Source of the DNA: an uncultured Lachnospiraceae bacterium
Lineage (GTDB): Bacteria; Bacillota; Clostridia; Lachnospirales; Lachnospiraceae
Length of the DNA stretch: 64,000 nucleotides
Assembly: GCA_910577955.1 (NCBI GenBank)
Contig: CAJTNC010000015.1
Span: 12,645-76,644, forward strand
Reading direction: 5' to 3'
Part shown: positions 26,306-34,082 of the stretch, piece after piece
How the letters are laid out: each line of letters begins with the position of its first letter
Position numbering within the stretch: position 1 is the first letter of the stretch
Notes under the pieces: generated by a model
The model's input: only the letters and a program-made list of their open reading frames with translations
Databases searched by the model: none
What the model was told of the DNA's origin: nothing
Made by a program: the position numbers and the translations under genes

Positions 26306-27631
26306 TTATTTTACGCTGATGACCACTTCTTTTTCTGTTGCTTTCTTTACGATGCCGTCCACAGAAGCATGGATCGCCACACTCAGCCCGTCAGCCGCTT
26401 CAGCAATCACCGCTCCTTTTGTGACGGCATCTCCCTGCGCCACAACCGTCTTCGCCGGAGCGCCGATATGCTGGCTCATCGGTATCCTTACGGTTTTCAC
26501 AGAAATCTCTGTTTCCGTGAGCGGCGCCGGAACATCATACTGTGCTAATCCCAGCTTTTCCTTCAGCCGCATCACCGGAACCTTTCTGAGATCCCTGTCC
26601 GTTTCCACTTCCGCCGGCTCTATCTTCTCCACCCGCACGCCGGAAGTTTTAAGCCCGTTTTTAAATTCGGCGATCACGCTCCTCGGAGCTAACCCCTGAG
26701 GACAGGAATAGTTCTCGCACAACCCGCAGCTGCTGCAGTACGCCGCATTGGTATACACAGACAGATCAGAAATATCATGGTTCGCCACCGCCCGCATGAT
26801 CCGATGCGGTTCGATGGGATGACCAAGCGCGTGTCTCGGACACATCTCCGTGCAGGTCCTGCACTGGCAGCAGCTCGAAGCCGCCCTCCGTCTCTCCACA
26901 TCCAGATTTTTATTCATACGCATTACCACTTTATGCGTCTCCGATAAAACGATAATCGCGTTTGTTGTCTTAGTTATGATCGTATTTTCCGTTCCAAGCC
27001 TCCCCATCATCGGGCCGCCCATCACATAAGCCGGATCTTTCACCGTCACTTTTCCGGCTAACGCCACCGCTTCCTTCACACTCATGCCAAGCGGAACTCT
27101 CACGGTAACCGGTTTTTCCACTTCGCCCACGATGGAGACTAACTTGTCGATAACCGGCCTGCCGCCATGTACCGCCTGATACAGATTATACATTGTCTCC
27201 GCATTGTAGACGATCACATTCTCATCGATAGGGATCCCCCCCGGTTTGATCACACGCCCTGTCGCCTCATAGATCAGGATGACCTCGTCCCCCATGGGAT
27301 ATGTAGGCCGAACCGCACAGATCCTCACTTCCGGGTAATCTTTGATCACCTCGTCCAGAATCCAGATCGTATGCACATGTTCGCTCTTGATGCCGATCAC
27401 GGCCTCCTTCGCTCCCAAAGCTTCCCGCACTTCATCAAGCATCTGAACGATCTCTTCCGCATTCGCCGCAAGAAGCTGTATATGAAGCTTTAACAGGGGT
27501 TCGCATTCGACACAGTTCAAAATAACCGTGTCCGCTTTGTCCGTCATTTTGGCATAGGATGGGAAACCGGCGCCGCCGGCTCCCACTATACCACTTTCTC
27601 TTGCTACACTTTTCAGTTCGTCGATCAGCAT
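26306..27631 (-). CDS. pduS: PduS-like Fe-S flavoprotein reductase (RnfC-related), 441 aa
   Basis: Compartment-associated electron-transfer protein. N-terminal RnfC/Complex I 51-kDa type domain: GIVGAGGAGFPSYAKM (glycine-rich FMN/NADH region) and ILNCVECEPLL. An SLBB domain follows near 170-220. Two 4Fe-4S motifs are clear: CCQCRTCTEMCPRH and CSSCGLCENYSCPQG. A lipoyl/RnfC C-terminal domain (AQGDAVTKGAVIAEAADG) closes it. In classical Pdu systems PduS is a cobalamin reductase; here the dehydratase is radical-based, so the protein more likely recycles NAD or delivers electrons through PduT (inference). It starts 2 bases after the PduN stop. Confidence 0.9.
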   Translation of the reverse strand: MLIDELKSVARESGIVGAGGAGFPSYAKMTDKADTVILNCVECEPLLKLHIQLLAANAEEIVQMLDEVREALGAKEAVIGIKSEHVHTIWILDEVIKDYPEVRICAVRPTYPMGDEVILIYEATGRVIKPGGIPIDENVIVYNAETMYNLYQAVHGGRPVIDKLVSIVGEVEKPVTVRVPLGMSVKEAVALAGKVTVKDPAYVMGGPMMGRLGTENTIITKTTNAIIVLSETHKVVMRMNKNLDVERRRAASSCCQCRTCTEMCPRHALGHPIEPHRIMRAVANHDISDLSVYTNAAYCSSCGLCENYSCPQGLAPRSVIAEFKNGLKTSGVRVEKIEPAEVETDRDLRKVPVMRLKEKLGLAQYDVPAPLTETEISVKTVRIPMSQHIGAPAKTVVAQGDAVTKGAVIAEAADGLSVAIHASVDGIVKKATEKEVVISVK

Positions 27632-27633
27632 GA

Positions 27634-27903
27634 TTATTTACTCCACTCCTGTCCTTCGTCAATGATGCCAACGATCGCCGCATCCACCGGCGCATCCGCC
27701 ATATCACAGCCGATTCTGGCAGCAGACCCCTGCGCCACCAGAACATACTCGCCTATTCCGGCTCCGATGATATCAATTGCCACCAGACGTCCTTCCGTCC
27801 CCCACATCGATTCGACAGGTTCCACGATCATAAACTTGTTGCCGACCAACTTTTCACTTTTTCTTGTAGAGAATAAGCTTCCTACAACTTTTCCTATTAT
27901 CAT
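27634..27903 (-). CDS. pduN: BMC-P pentameric vertex protein (PduN/EutN/CcmL), 89 aa
   Basis: Caps the twelve vertices of the shell. It has the expected N-terminus MIIGKVVGSLFSTRKSEKL, the mid-section FMIVEPVE, VAIDIIGAGIGEYVLVAQGSAAR (GAG.GE.VL...GSSAR signature) and AAIVGIIDE near the C-terminus. It is of standard length and contains one domain. It sits between PduL and PduS. Confidence 0.93.
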   Translation of the reverse strand: MIIGKVVGSLFSTRKSEKLVGNKFMIVEPVESMWGTEGRLVAIDIIGAGIGEYVLVAQGSAARIGCDMADAPVDAAIVGIIDEGQEWSK

Positions 27904-27964
27904 AAATAATCATGCTCCTATCCTGTAATGTTTCATACCCCAAACATGCTTTCCGGCAATTTTG

Positions 27965-28618
27965 TCACACTCTCCGAATGATCGTTGCGCAGTCCCCCTG
28001 TCTCACCTGACAGGCATTTGCCTCATCTGTATCAATGTGCATCTCCAAAGAAAAAGACTCGTCGACGCGGATTTTGACATTGTCTAACACCACGCTTCTC
28101 TCATCCCCCATGCGGACGGAAACCATATCTCCGTCATGCAGGGAAACGGACGCAGCCTCGGCCGGCGTCATATGTATATGCCTTGCCGCAACGATACACC
28201 CTTCTTTTAAGTAGAGCACTCCCTTAGGCCCCACCAGAGCGACAGGCGCGGAACCCGCCGTATCGCCGGACTGGCGCAGAGGCGCGTTTACCCCCAGCGT
28301 ACGCGCATCTGTCGCGGAAATCTCCACCTGCGAACTCTTTCTGACAGGCCCGAGTATCCTCACATTTTCAATGGCACGGAGTTTTAACCCGACTATCGTA
28401 CACTGTTCATTTGCCGCAAACTGGCCGCCCATCAGTTCCTTTTTCTTTGTAAGCCGGTAACCGGAACCAAACAGCGTTTCCACATCCGCCTGTGTCAGGT
28501 GGATGTGCCTTGCGGACACACCCACCGGAACAGTCATTAATTTTTCATTTTCCCTGGCGTTTTCAATCGTCTGGAGCACCATTCTTGTAATCTGTTCTAC
28601 ATTTTGATAACCGTTCAT
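27965..28618 (-). CDS. pduL: PduL-type phosphate propanoyltransferase, 217 aa
   Basis: Converts propionyl-CoA and phosphate to propionyl phosphate and recycles CoA inside the compartment. Two PTAC domains are seen: VPVGVSARHIHLTQADVETL (zinc His pair ARHIH) near residue 30, and CIVAARHIHMTPAEA (second ARHIH) near residue 140. The block GGQFAANEQCTIVG is diagnostic of PduL. The N-terminal 20 residues (NVEQITRMVLQTIENAREN) form an amphipathic helix, as expected for an encapsulation peptide. No propionate kinase is encoded in the window, so propionyl phosphate must be used by a kinase elsewhere. Confidence 0.92.
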   Translation of the reverse strand: MNGYQNVEQITRMVLQTIENARENEKLMTVPVGVSARHIHLTQADVETLFGSGYRLTKKKELMGGQFAANEQCTIVGLKLRAIENVRILGPVRKSSQVEISATDARTLGVNAPLRQSGDTAGSAPVALVGPKGVLYLKEGCIVAARHIHMTPAEAASVSLHDGDMVSVRMGDERSVVLDNVKIRVDESFSLEMHIDTDEANACQVRQGDCATIIRRV

Positions 28619-28651
28619 AACAACGATACCCTGCTCCTTTCAAAACCTTTC

Positions 28652-28933
28652 TTACTGAACCTTAGGCAGAATCATCTCCACGTCATTGTGCGGTCTCGGA
28701 ATTACATGAGTAGCTACCAGTTCGCCCAGCGCGCCTGCGCTGTTTGCTCCGGCTTCCACGGAAGACTTTACAGCCCCTACGTCGCCGCGTACCATAACGG
28801 TTACAAGTCCGGAACCGATCTTCTCTGTTCCGATCAATGTTACATTTGCAGCTTTACACATAGCATCCGCCGCTTCAATTGCTGCTACAAGACCTCTTGT
28901 TTCTACCATTCCCAATGCTTCTAATGATGCCAT
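28652..28933 (-). CDS. BMC-H hexameric shell protein (PduA/PduJ type), 93 aa
   Basis: Major facet tile. Canonical BMC fold: ALGMVETRGLVAAIEAADAM, the pore loop TEKIGSGLVTVMVRGDVGAVK and the C-terminal VATHVIPRPHNDVEMILP. The pore motif KIGSG is that of PduA/PduJ, which conducts small diols and aldehydes. The ATG at 28933 is chosen because AGGAGG lies 8 bases upstream. It is close to the copy at 29387-29668 (same pore motif), so the two are probably a duplication. Confidence 0.93.
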   Translation of the reverse strand: MASLEALGMVETRGLVAAIEAADAMCKAANVTLIGTEKIGSGLVTVMVRGDVGAVKSSVEAGANSAGALGELVATHVIPRPHNDVEMILPKVQ

Positions 28934-28979
28934 AATCATTTCCTCCTGTTTTTGTTTGCCTTATTGTTTTACTTTTTAC

Positions 28980-29333
28980 TTATTTTTTCGGGACGAAATC
29001 CGGCGGATCTTCGCCCAGCATTTTAGAGCCCGAAGAGGGTTCCGTTTTCCCTTTAAAACGGCTTGCTGATAATTCAACCATCCTCACGATCTCCGGATGC
29101 GGATTCGGCAGTACACCGGTTGCAGCCGGTTTTTTGATTGCCTGTGTGGATCCTGCTTCGACCGCCTGCCTGACCGCCGACACATCGCCTTCGACCACCA
29201 GCGTAACAAGTCTTCCGCCCAGTTTACGCTCCCATGTGGCTAAGGTCACGTTTGCCGTCTTGCACATAATATCAAGGGCATCCATCGCCGCCACCACCCC
29301 GGTGATCTCTATAAACCCATATGCGTTACCCAT
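28980..29333 (-). CDS. BMC-H shell protein with C-terminal extension, 117 aa
   Basis: Single BMC domain (residues about 3-88): AYGFIEITGVVAAMDALDIM, pore loop ERKLGGRLVTLVVEGD and AATGVLPNPHPEIVRMV. The pore reads KLGGR instead of KIGSG, which adds a basic residue close to the pore. An extension of about 30 residues follows, rich in Lys, Ser and Pro and ending DPPDFVPKK, predicted unstructured. In other systems extensions on BMC-H proteins carry partner-binding or Fe-S functions, but there is no Cys motif here. AAGGAG supports the start at 29333 rather than 29354. Confidence 0.88.
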   Translation of the reverse strand: MGNAYGFIEITGVVAAMDALDIMCKTANVTLATWERKLGGRLVTLVVEGDVSAVRQAVEAGSTQAIKKPAATGVLPNPHPEIVRMVELSASRFKGKTEPSSGSKMLGEDPPDFVPKK

Positions 29334-29386
29334 GCCGTTTCTCCTTCCGCTCAAAACTTTTCGGATCTATGCAAGCTTCACCTGCA

Positions 29387-29668
29387 TTAGCCTTTGAATT
29401 TCGGGAGAATTTTCTCTACGTCGCTGTGGGGTCTGGGGATTACATGTGTCGCCACCAGCTCACCCAGCTTGCTTGCTGCGCTTGTGCCTGCTTCCACAGC
29501 CGCTTTCACTGCGCCTACATCGCCGCGTACCATAACGGTTACGAGTCCGGAACCGATCTTTTCTGTTCCGATCAGAACTACTTCCGCAGCTTTGGTCATT
29601 GCATCCGCAGCCTCGATCGCAGCGGTAAGACCTCTTGTTTCAACCATTCCTAAAGCTTCCTGTGCCAT
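29387..29668 (-). CDS. BMC-H hexameric shell protein (PduA/PduJ type), second copy, 93 aa
   Basis: Facet protein starting MAQEALGMVETRGLTAAIEA. The pore loop is TEKIGSGLVTVMVRGDVGAVK, identical to the copy at 28652-28933, and the end is VATHVIPRPHSDVEKILP. The two differ mainly in helix residues (TKAAEV versus CKAANV and the final turn). It is the usual paired PduA/PduJ arrangement, flanked on both sides by divergent BMC-H proteins. Confidence 0.93.
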   Translation of the reverse strand: MAQEALGMVETRGLTAAIEAADAMTKAAEVVLIGTEKIGSGLVTVMVRGDVGAVKAAVEAGTSAASKLGELVATHVIPRPHSDVEKILPKFKG

Positions 29669-29705
29669 TGTTTTTCCTCCTTATACAATCCTTTTTTGTT
29701 TGATT

Positions 29706-30056
29706 TTAATTTTTATCCAGTGCGCTGACTTTCAGCATTTTTTCCGTGTCCTGCGTCGGTCTCGGAATAATATGTTTTGACACGACTCCCGTATTCGCAA
29801 GGGCAACCGCCTCCGCCGCTCTCATAGCTTCCTCCACATCAGTGACGCTGCCCCTGAACTTCACAGTCACCAAAAGCGGCACCGGCAGAGAGTCTGCATT
29901 GGCCGGTTTATTTTTATCAAAAACTTCCAGACAGACATTGGCCGCCTTACATCCGGCGTCCGCGGCAAGGAACGCGCACACAAGCCCGAACACTTCCAAC
30001 AGGCCTACCGCCTCCGATTCCCTGCGAGATGTCAATTCCTCCATAATCTTAACCAT
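29706..30056 (-). CDS. Divergent BMC-H shell protein with enlarged pore-side loop, 116 aa
   Basis: BMC domain with a charged N-terminal extension of about 15 residues, then EAVGLLEVFGLVCAFLAADAG and the closing VSKHIIPRPTQDTEKML. Where PduA has the short KIGSG pore turn, this protein has FDKNKPANADSLPVPLLVTV, about ten residues longer and Pro/Asn-rich. The pore should therefore be reshaped or plugged. It has two Cys near the helix (VCAFLAADAGC). The start at 30056 has AGAGAAAGG upstream; an internal ATG at 30044 is an alternative. It is the first shell gene after the alcohol dehydrogenase. Confidence 0.87.
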   Translation of the reverse strand: MVKIMEELTSRRESEAVGLLEVFGLVCAFLAADAGCKAANVCLEVFDKNKPANADSLPVPLLVTVKFRGSVTDVEEAMRAAEAVALANTGVVSKHIIPRPTQDTEKMLKVSALDKN

Positions 30057-30116
30057 GCCTTTCTCTTGGCCTGCAGCCGTTTCCTGCAGGGCTGTTGCGT
30101 AAACTTTCTATCATCA

Positions 30117-31340
30117 CTACTGATTTACGATTGCAATCTTAAGTCCCGTCATTGCAAGATTCGTTTTCAGCGCTTCGTTGATCTGATCCAGCGGATATTT
30201 GTGTGTAATCAGTTCCGCAAGCGGAAGTCCGATGCCTTTCGCCCTCTTTAAAAAGTCAAAAGTCGTAGCGTAATCTCTAAGCGTGTATACCCAGGAGCCC
30301 ACCAGCGTGATCTCCTTAGAGCACAGATCAAAGTGCGGATTGATCGATGCGTCGCCGCCGTTTATGAAAAAGCCCAGTTCACACAGCCCGCCGCCGTTGC
30401 GGATAAACTTGTAAATATTTGCATGAGCCATCGGGTTGCCTGTACACTGAAAAGCAAAATCCGCCAGATGTCCGTCGAAGGAAGCTTTCACCGCGCCGGT
30501 AAGGGCTTCGATCCCTTGGAAATCCTTAAAGCTGACTGTCTGGGAAGCCCCTAATCTCTTCGCAAAATCCAGTCTTGCCTGATTGCCGTCCACCGCCGTA
30601 ATATTCTCGATTCCCATTGTCCGCAGCACCGCGATACAAATCAGTCCGATGGGGCCGCATCCCTGTACTACAACCCTGCTGTTGAACCGCAGGATTCCCG
30701 TAGTTTTCGCTCTCTCCACCGCATGAATCAAAACCGCGCAGGGCTCGATCAGGATTCTGGAATCCAGATCCAATTCGCTCACATTGAATACAGTGGAGCC
30801 GCCGCGGATCAGGATATAATCGGAAAACCATCCGTTCAGATGAATATCATCGTCGGGGAGAAGCCCGTACACATCCGCACCGCCCACGTTCTGTTTGTTC
30901 AGATCGTACATGGTAATGTCCGGATCATCTTTAAATATCATACATGTTACTACTTTATCGCCCAGATGGAGGTCTTTTCCGGCGCTGTCCTTCTTCACGT
31001 TCTTGCCCATCTTCACGATCTCGCCGGTTCCCTCATGTCCCAGCGCAACCGGGATCAAGCCGAAAGGATCGCGTTTGAATTCGTGGGCATCGGTTCCGCA
31101 GACGCCGCAGCCTTCCACTTTCACCAGAATATCATCGTCCCCCACCTGCGGCATCGGATACTCTTTCACTTCAAACTTCTCAAGTTCCGTCAGCATCGCC
31201 ACATGTGCCGTGGCGGGAACCGCTGCGTTTGCCGCGCTTTTCACCGTCTGCTGCACCGCAGAGGCACTGGAGCCGCTTTCCGTGATCTGATTCAATATCT
31301 GTTTGACGATCAGCTCGACTTCCTGCTCATTTACTGCCAT
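30117..31340 (-). CDS. Zinc-dependent alcohol dehydrogenase (MDR family) with encapsulation peptide, 407 aa
   Basis: Medium-chain dehydrogenase expected to reduce propionaldehyde to 1-propanol (or lactaldehyde to 1,2-propanediol) and regenerate NAD+ in the lumen. Residues about 5-20 (EQEVELIVKQILNQI) form an amphipathic helix like PduP-type encapsulation signals, joined by an Ala/Ser linker to the catalytic domain. The catalytic zinc motif is Cys78-Gly-Val-Cys81-Gly-Thr-Asp with His102-Glu103 in GHEGTG. The Rossmann dinucleotide loop is VVVQGCGPIGLICIAVLR. The usual four-Cys structural-zinc lobe is not visible. It replaces the iron-dependent PduQ of other compartments. Confidence 0.9.
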   Translation of the reverse strand: MAVNEQEVELIVKQILNQITESGSSASAVQQTVKSAANAAVPATAHVAMLTELEKFEVKEYPMPQVGDDDILVKVEGCGVCGTDAHEFKRDPFGLIPVALGHEGTGEIVKMGKNVKKDSAGKDLHLGDKVVTCMIFKDDPDITMYDLNKQNVGGADVYGLLPDDDIHLNGWFSDYILIRGGSTVFNVSELDLDSRILIEPCAVLIHAVERAKTTGILRFNSRVVVQGCGPIGLICIAVLRTMGIENITAVDGNQARLDFAKRLGASQTVSFKDFQGIEALTGAVKASFDGHLADFAFQCTGNPMAHANIYKFIRNGGGLCELGFFINGGDASINPHFDLCSKEITLVGSWVYTLRDYATTFDFLKRAKGIGLPLAELITHKYPLDQINEALKTNLAMTGLKIAIVNQ

Positions 31341-31363
31341 ATTCTTTCCTCCTTATTTTTATT

Positions 31364-32755
31364 CTACCGAATGCAAAGACTGTCTGACATCGTGCATCGT
31401 CTTCTCTTCGTAAAGGTCTGTGCACTGGTCAGCCCCTCTCCCGTTCTGGAAGCGATGGTAAAAGTGCAGTAGCCTTCGCCGCCGTAGCCTAACGCCGCGT
31501 AACTCGGGCCATTCTTTACAAGGATGGCCGTATCCAGTGCTTTTGCATATGTGGTGATGTTGTCCACATTCTTTGAGTGAATGTGTGCGGAATGGCGGTT
31601 GCCGTGCTCTAACCACACTGCCGTCTCCACGCCTTCCTCGAAACTCTTCACTCTGACCATACCGAGGATCGGCATCATCAGTTCCTCCGCGATAAGCGGG
31701 TGCTCTTTCGGACCTTCAAACACGATACATCTGATATCCGGCCCTGCTTCCACGCCCACCATAGACAGCAGCGCTCTCGCACTTCTTCCAACGCACTTTC
31801 TGTTTAACGCCCCCTTAGGCGTGAGCACGGTGGCCGTCAGCTTATCCTGAATTTCTTTGCTTGCCAGATAGCAGCCGTTCTCCTGAATCATGTAGTGCAT
31901 CAGTTCATCCGCAATGCCGTCCATCGCAACGATCTCTTTTTCCGCAATACAGGGGAGATTATTGTCGAAAGTACAGCCGTTTACAATGTCCTTCGCCGCT
32001 TTCCTCACATCTGCGGTATCGTCCACAAAGGCCGGAGGATTGCCTGCTCCTGCACCAATGGCTCTCTTTCCGGAAGAAAGAACCGCCGTCACAACGCCGG
32101 GACCTCCCGTTGCCACCAAAAGCGGGATCGCAGGATGCTTCATCATGACAGAGCTGGTTTCCATAGTGGGCACTTCCACCGTAACCGCTATATTATCAGG
32201 CCCGCCCGCTTCCAAAGAAGCCTCGTTGATCATATTGATCGTGAATATCGTTGTCTTTTTCGCGTTGGGATGGGGATTAAACACTACCGTATTCCCGCCC
32301 GCAATCATTCCGATGGAATTGCAGATCACCGTCTCGGACGGGTTGGTTGCCGGCGTAATCGCGCCGATCACGCCAAAGGGTCCCATCTCCACAAGGGTGA
32401 GCCCTCTGTCTCCTGACCATGCGGTGGTATGTAAGTCTTCCGTACCCGGTGTTTTATCCGCTGTCAGGTGGTGTTTCAATATCTTATCTCCCACATTTCC
32501 CATGCCGGTCTCATTCACGCCCATATTGGCAAGTATCTCAGCATTTTCGTGGGTCTTTCTTCTGATTGCAGAGATGATCTGTTCTCTCTGATCCAGTGTC
32601 AGATTGCGGACAACCTTCTGCGCTTTGATGGAGGCATTGATCGCTTCGCTCATATCTTGAAATACGCCGTGCATGCCTTCTACCGAGCCGGTTATCTGCA
32701 TATTTGCCATGACCTTCTGTACAATGTCATGGATCATGCTCTCATCTACAGACAC
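31364..32755 (-). CDS. pduP: CoA-acylating propionaldehyde dehydrogenase (PduP/EutE type), 463 aa
   Basis: Oxidises propionaldehyde to propionyl-CoA with NAD+ inside the compartment. The N-terminal amphipathic helix DESMIHDIVQKVMANMQ is a classic PduP encapsulation peptide. The cofactor region TPATNPSETVICNSIGM and the glycine loop GGPGVVTAVLSSGK precede the catalytic Cys269 in FDNNLPCIAEKE. The C-terminal block GYGGEGYCTFTIASRTGEG is typical of EutE/PduP. The start overlaps the end of the PduO-C-like gene by 10 bases. Length is that of PduP. Confidence 0.94.
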   Translation of the reverse strand: MSVDESMIHDIVQKVMANMQITGSVEGMHGVFQDMSEAINASIKAQKVVRNLTLDQREQIISAIRRKTHENAEILANMGVNETGMGNVGDKILKHHLTADKTPGTEDLHTTAWSGDRGLTLVEMGPFGVIGAITPATNPSETVICNSIGMIAGGNTVVFNPHPNAKKTTIFTINMINEASLEAGGPDNIAVTVEVPTMETSSVMMKHPAIPLLVATGGPGVVTAVLSSGKRAIGAGAGNPPAFVDDTADVRKAAKDIVNGCTFDNNLPCIAEKEIVAMDGIADELMHYMIQENGCYLASKEIQDKLTATVLTPKGALNRKCVGRSARALLSMVGVEAGPDIRCIVFEGPKEHPLIAEELMMPILGMVRVKSFEEGVETAVWLEHGNRHSAHIHSKNVDNITTYAKALDTAILVKNGPSYAALGYGGEGYCTFTIASRTGEGLTSAQTFTKRRRCTMSDSLCIR

Positions 32756-33225
32756 TTTATTACCTCCTTTAATATATCTTTTCCGTAAGCGGCAAGCTCT
32801 GTATCCTGATCCGCAGTTCCGCCGGACACTCCCAGCGCTCCTATCATGGTATCTCCAACCATAAGCGGTTCGCCGCCGCCAAGGATCATGACTTTCCCCT
32901 CACCCGAAAATTGAAGACCGTATAAATCCTGCCCCGGCTGACACAGCCTTGACAGCTTAGCCGTCGGCATCTGAAAGGCAGTGGCCGTGTAGGTCTTGTT
33001 TAAAGCCACATCAAAACTGCCGTGGTAAGCGCCGTCCATGCAGTGAACTGCAACCGGCCTGCCGGAAGCGTCGGAAACTGCCGCAACCACCCGCATTCCC
33101 ATCTCCCGCGCTTTCTCCTCCACCGCTTCAATCAGCTTTACCGCCAGATCCAAAGACATGATCTCTTTCACAATCGCATCGCCGACGAGATTTTTTACGA
33201 TTTTCTCAAGATTATATTTATCCAT
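32746..33225 (-). CDS. PduO C-terminal / GlcG-HbpS-like heme-binding-fold protein, 159 aa
   Basis: Single DUF336/HbpS-like domain. The family block SLDLAVKLIEAVEEKAREMG is followed by RVVAAVSDASGRPVAVHCMDGA and GLQFSGEGKVMILGGGEPL. It corresponds to the C-terminal domain of PduO only: the N-terminal cobalamin adenosyltransferase part is absent, consistent with a B12-independent pathway. Related domains bind heme or cobalamin, and its role in radical-type compartments is not known to me. A short amphipathic N-terminus (YNLEKIVKNLVGDAIVKEI) could be a targeting helix. Gap to the aldolase gene is 3 bases. Confidence 0.86.
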   Translation of the reverse strand: MDKYNLEKIVKNLVGDAIVKEIMSLDLAVKLIEAVEEKAREMGMRVVAAVSDASGRPVAVHCMDGAYHGSFDVALNKTYTATAFQMPTAKLSRLCQPGQDLYGLQFSGEGKVMILGGGEPLMVGDTMIGALGVSGGTADQDTELAAYGKDILKEVIKCL

Positions 33226-33228
33226 AGT

Positions 33229-34026
33229 TTATTTGCCAAGCTGCTCCAAAACTTTCTTCGTGATCGCTGCTACCAATTCCTGACTGTCCTGATCTTTGCC
33301 GGAGGATGAGCAGGAACCGCAGTTATGGCAATTTGCCTTACCCTTATTCTGGCACAGATCAGCGGGATGACGTCCGGGCAGTCCCATCTGTCTTCTGATT
33401 GCATACAGTTTCTCAACGTTCTCGGGGCTGAACTCCTTAGGGCCGCCAAGCTGTCTTGCTTTGTATAACAGTTCCGCATAAAATTCAACGGATTCCATCT
33501 TCATGTAAGCAGCCAACAGGTCTGTGGACCATGTCAGTGCGCCGTGGCTTTCAAGAAGCACAGCGTCGAAATGCTCCAGATAAGGCTCAACTGCATCCGG
33601 GATCTCCATAGTGGAGGGTGTTCCGTAAGGTGCGATGGGCACACAGCCAAGGGCGATGACTGCCTCAGGCATGATGGGCTGTGTCAAAGGAATCCCCGCG
33701 ATAGCAAAGCTTGTTGCGAAAGTAGGGTGCGCATGTACAACGGAACCCACATCCGGTCTCTTCTGGTAGACGCGCATATGCATCTTGATCTCAGAAGAAG
33801 GTCTGAATCCTTTGTTAGCCTGAATCACATTTCCCTTCGCATCCACTTTGCAGATATATTCCGGCGTCATAAATCCTTTGGAAACTCCTGTAGGTGTGCA
33901 TAAAAATTCGTTGTCGTTGAGTTTTACGGAAATATTTCCGTCGTTCGCCGCAACCATGTTCCGGTCATAGATTCTTCTGCCGATGTCGCAAATCTGTTTT
34001 TTGATTTCGTACTCGTTTTGTGCCAT
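33229..34026 (-). CDS. fucA: Class II aldolase (fuculose/rhamnulose-1-phosphate type) with encapsulation tail, 265 aa
   Basis: Zinc aldolase that splits L-fuculose-1-phosphate (or L-rhamnulose-1-phosphate) into DHAP and L-lactaldehyde. The active-site positions are Glu79 in RPSSE, His98 and His100 in VVHAHPT and His161 in LLESHGAL. GNIS and TPTG motifs bind phosphate near residues 30-48. The catalytic domain ends near residue 230; then comes a linker with Cys-rich NCHNCGSC and the C-terminal amphipathic helix SQELVAAITKKVLEQLGK, a compartment-targeting peptide. A compartmentalised aldolase is the defining feature of GRM5-type loci. The fucose operon nearby argues that fuculose-1-phosphate is the main substrate. 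Confidence 0.92.
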   Translation of the reverse strand: MAQNEYEIKKQICDIGRRIYDRNMVAANDGNISVKLNDNEFLCTPTGVSKGFMTPEYICKVDAKGNVIQANKGFRPSSEIKMHMRVYQKRPDVGSVVHAHPTFATSFAIAGIPLTQPIMPEAVIALGCVPIAPYGTPSTMEIPDAVEPYLEHFDAVLLESHGALTWSTDLLAAYMKMESVEFYAELLYKARQLGGPKEFSPENVEKLYAIRRQMGLPGRHPADLCQNKGKANCHNCGSCSSSGKDQDSQELVAAITKKVLEQLGK

Positions 34027-34082
34027 TTTTTTCTCCTTTTCCTCTTTTTATTTTTATTTAAACGTTTGCTTAAATACCTCCT

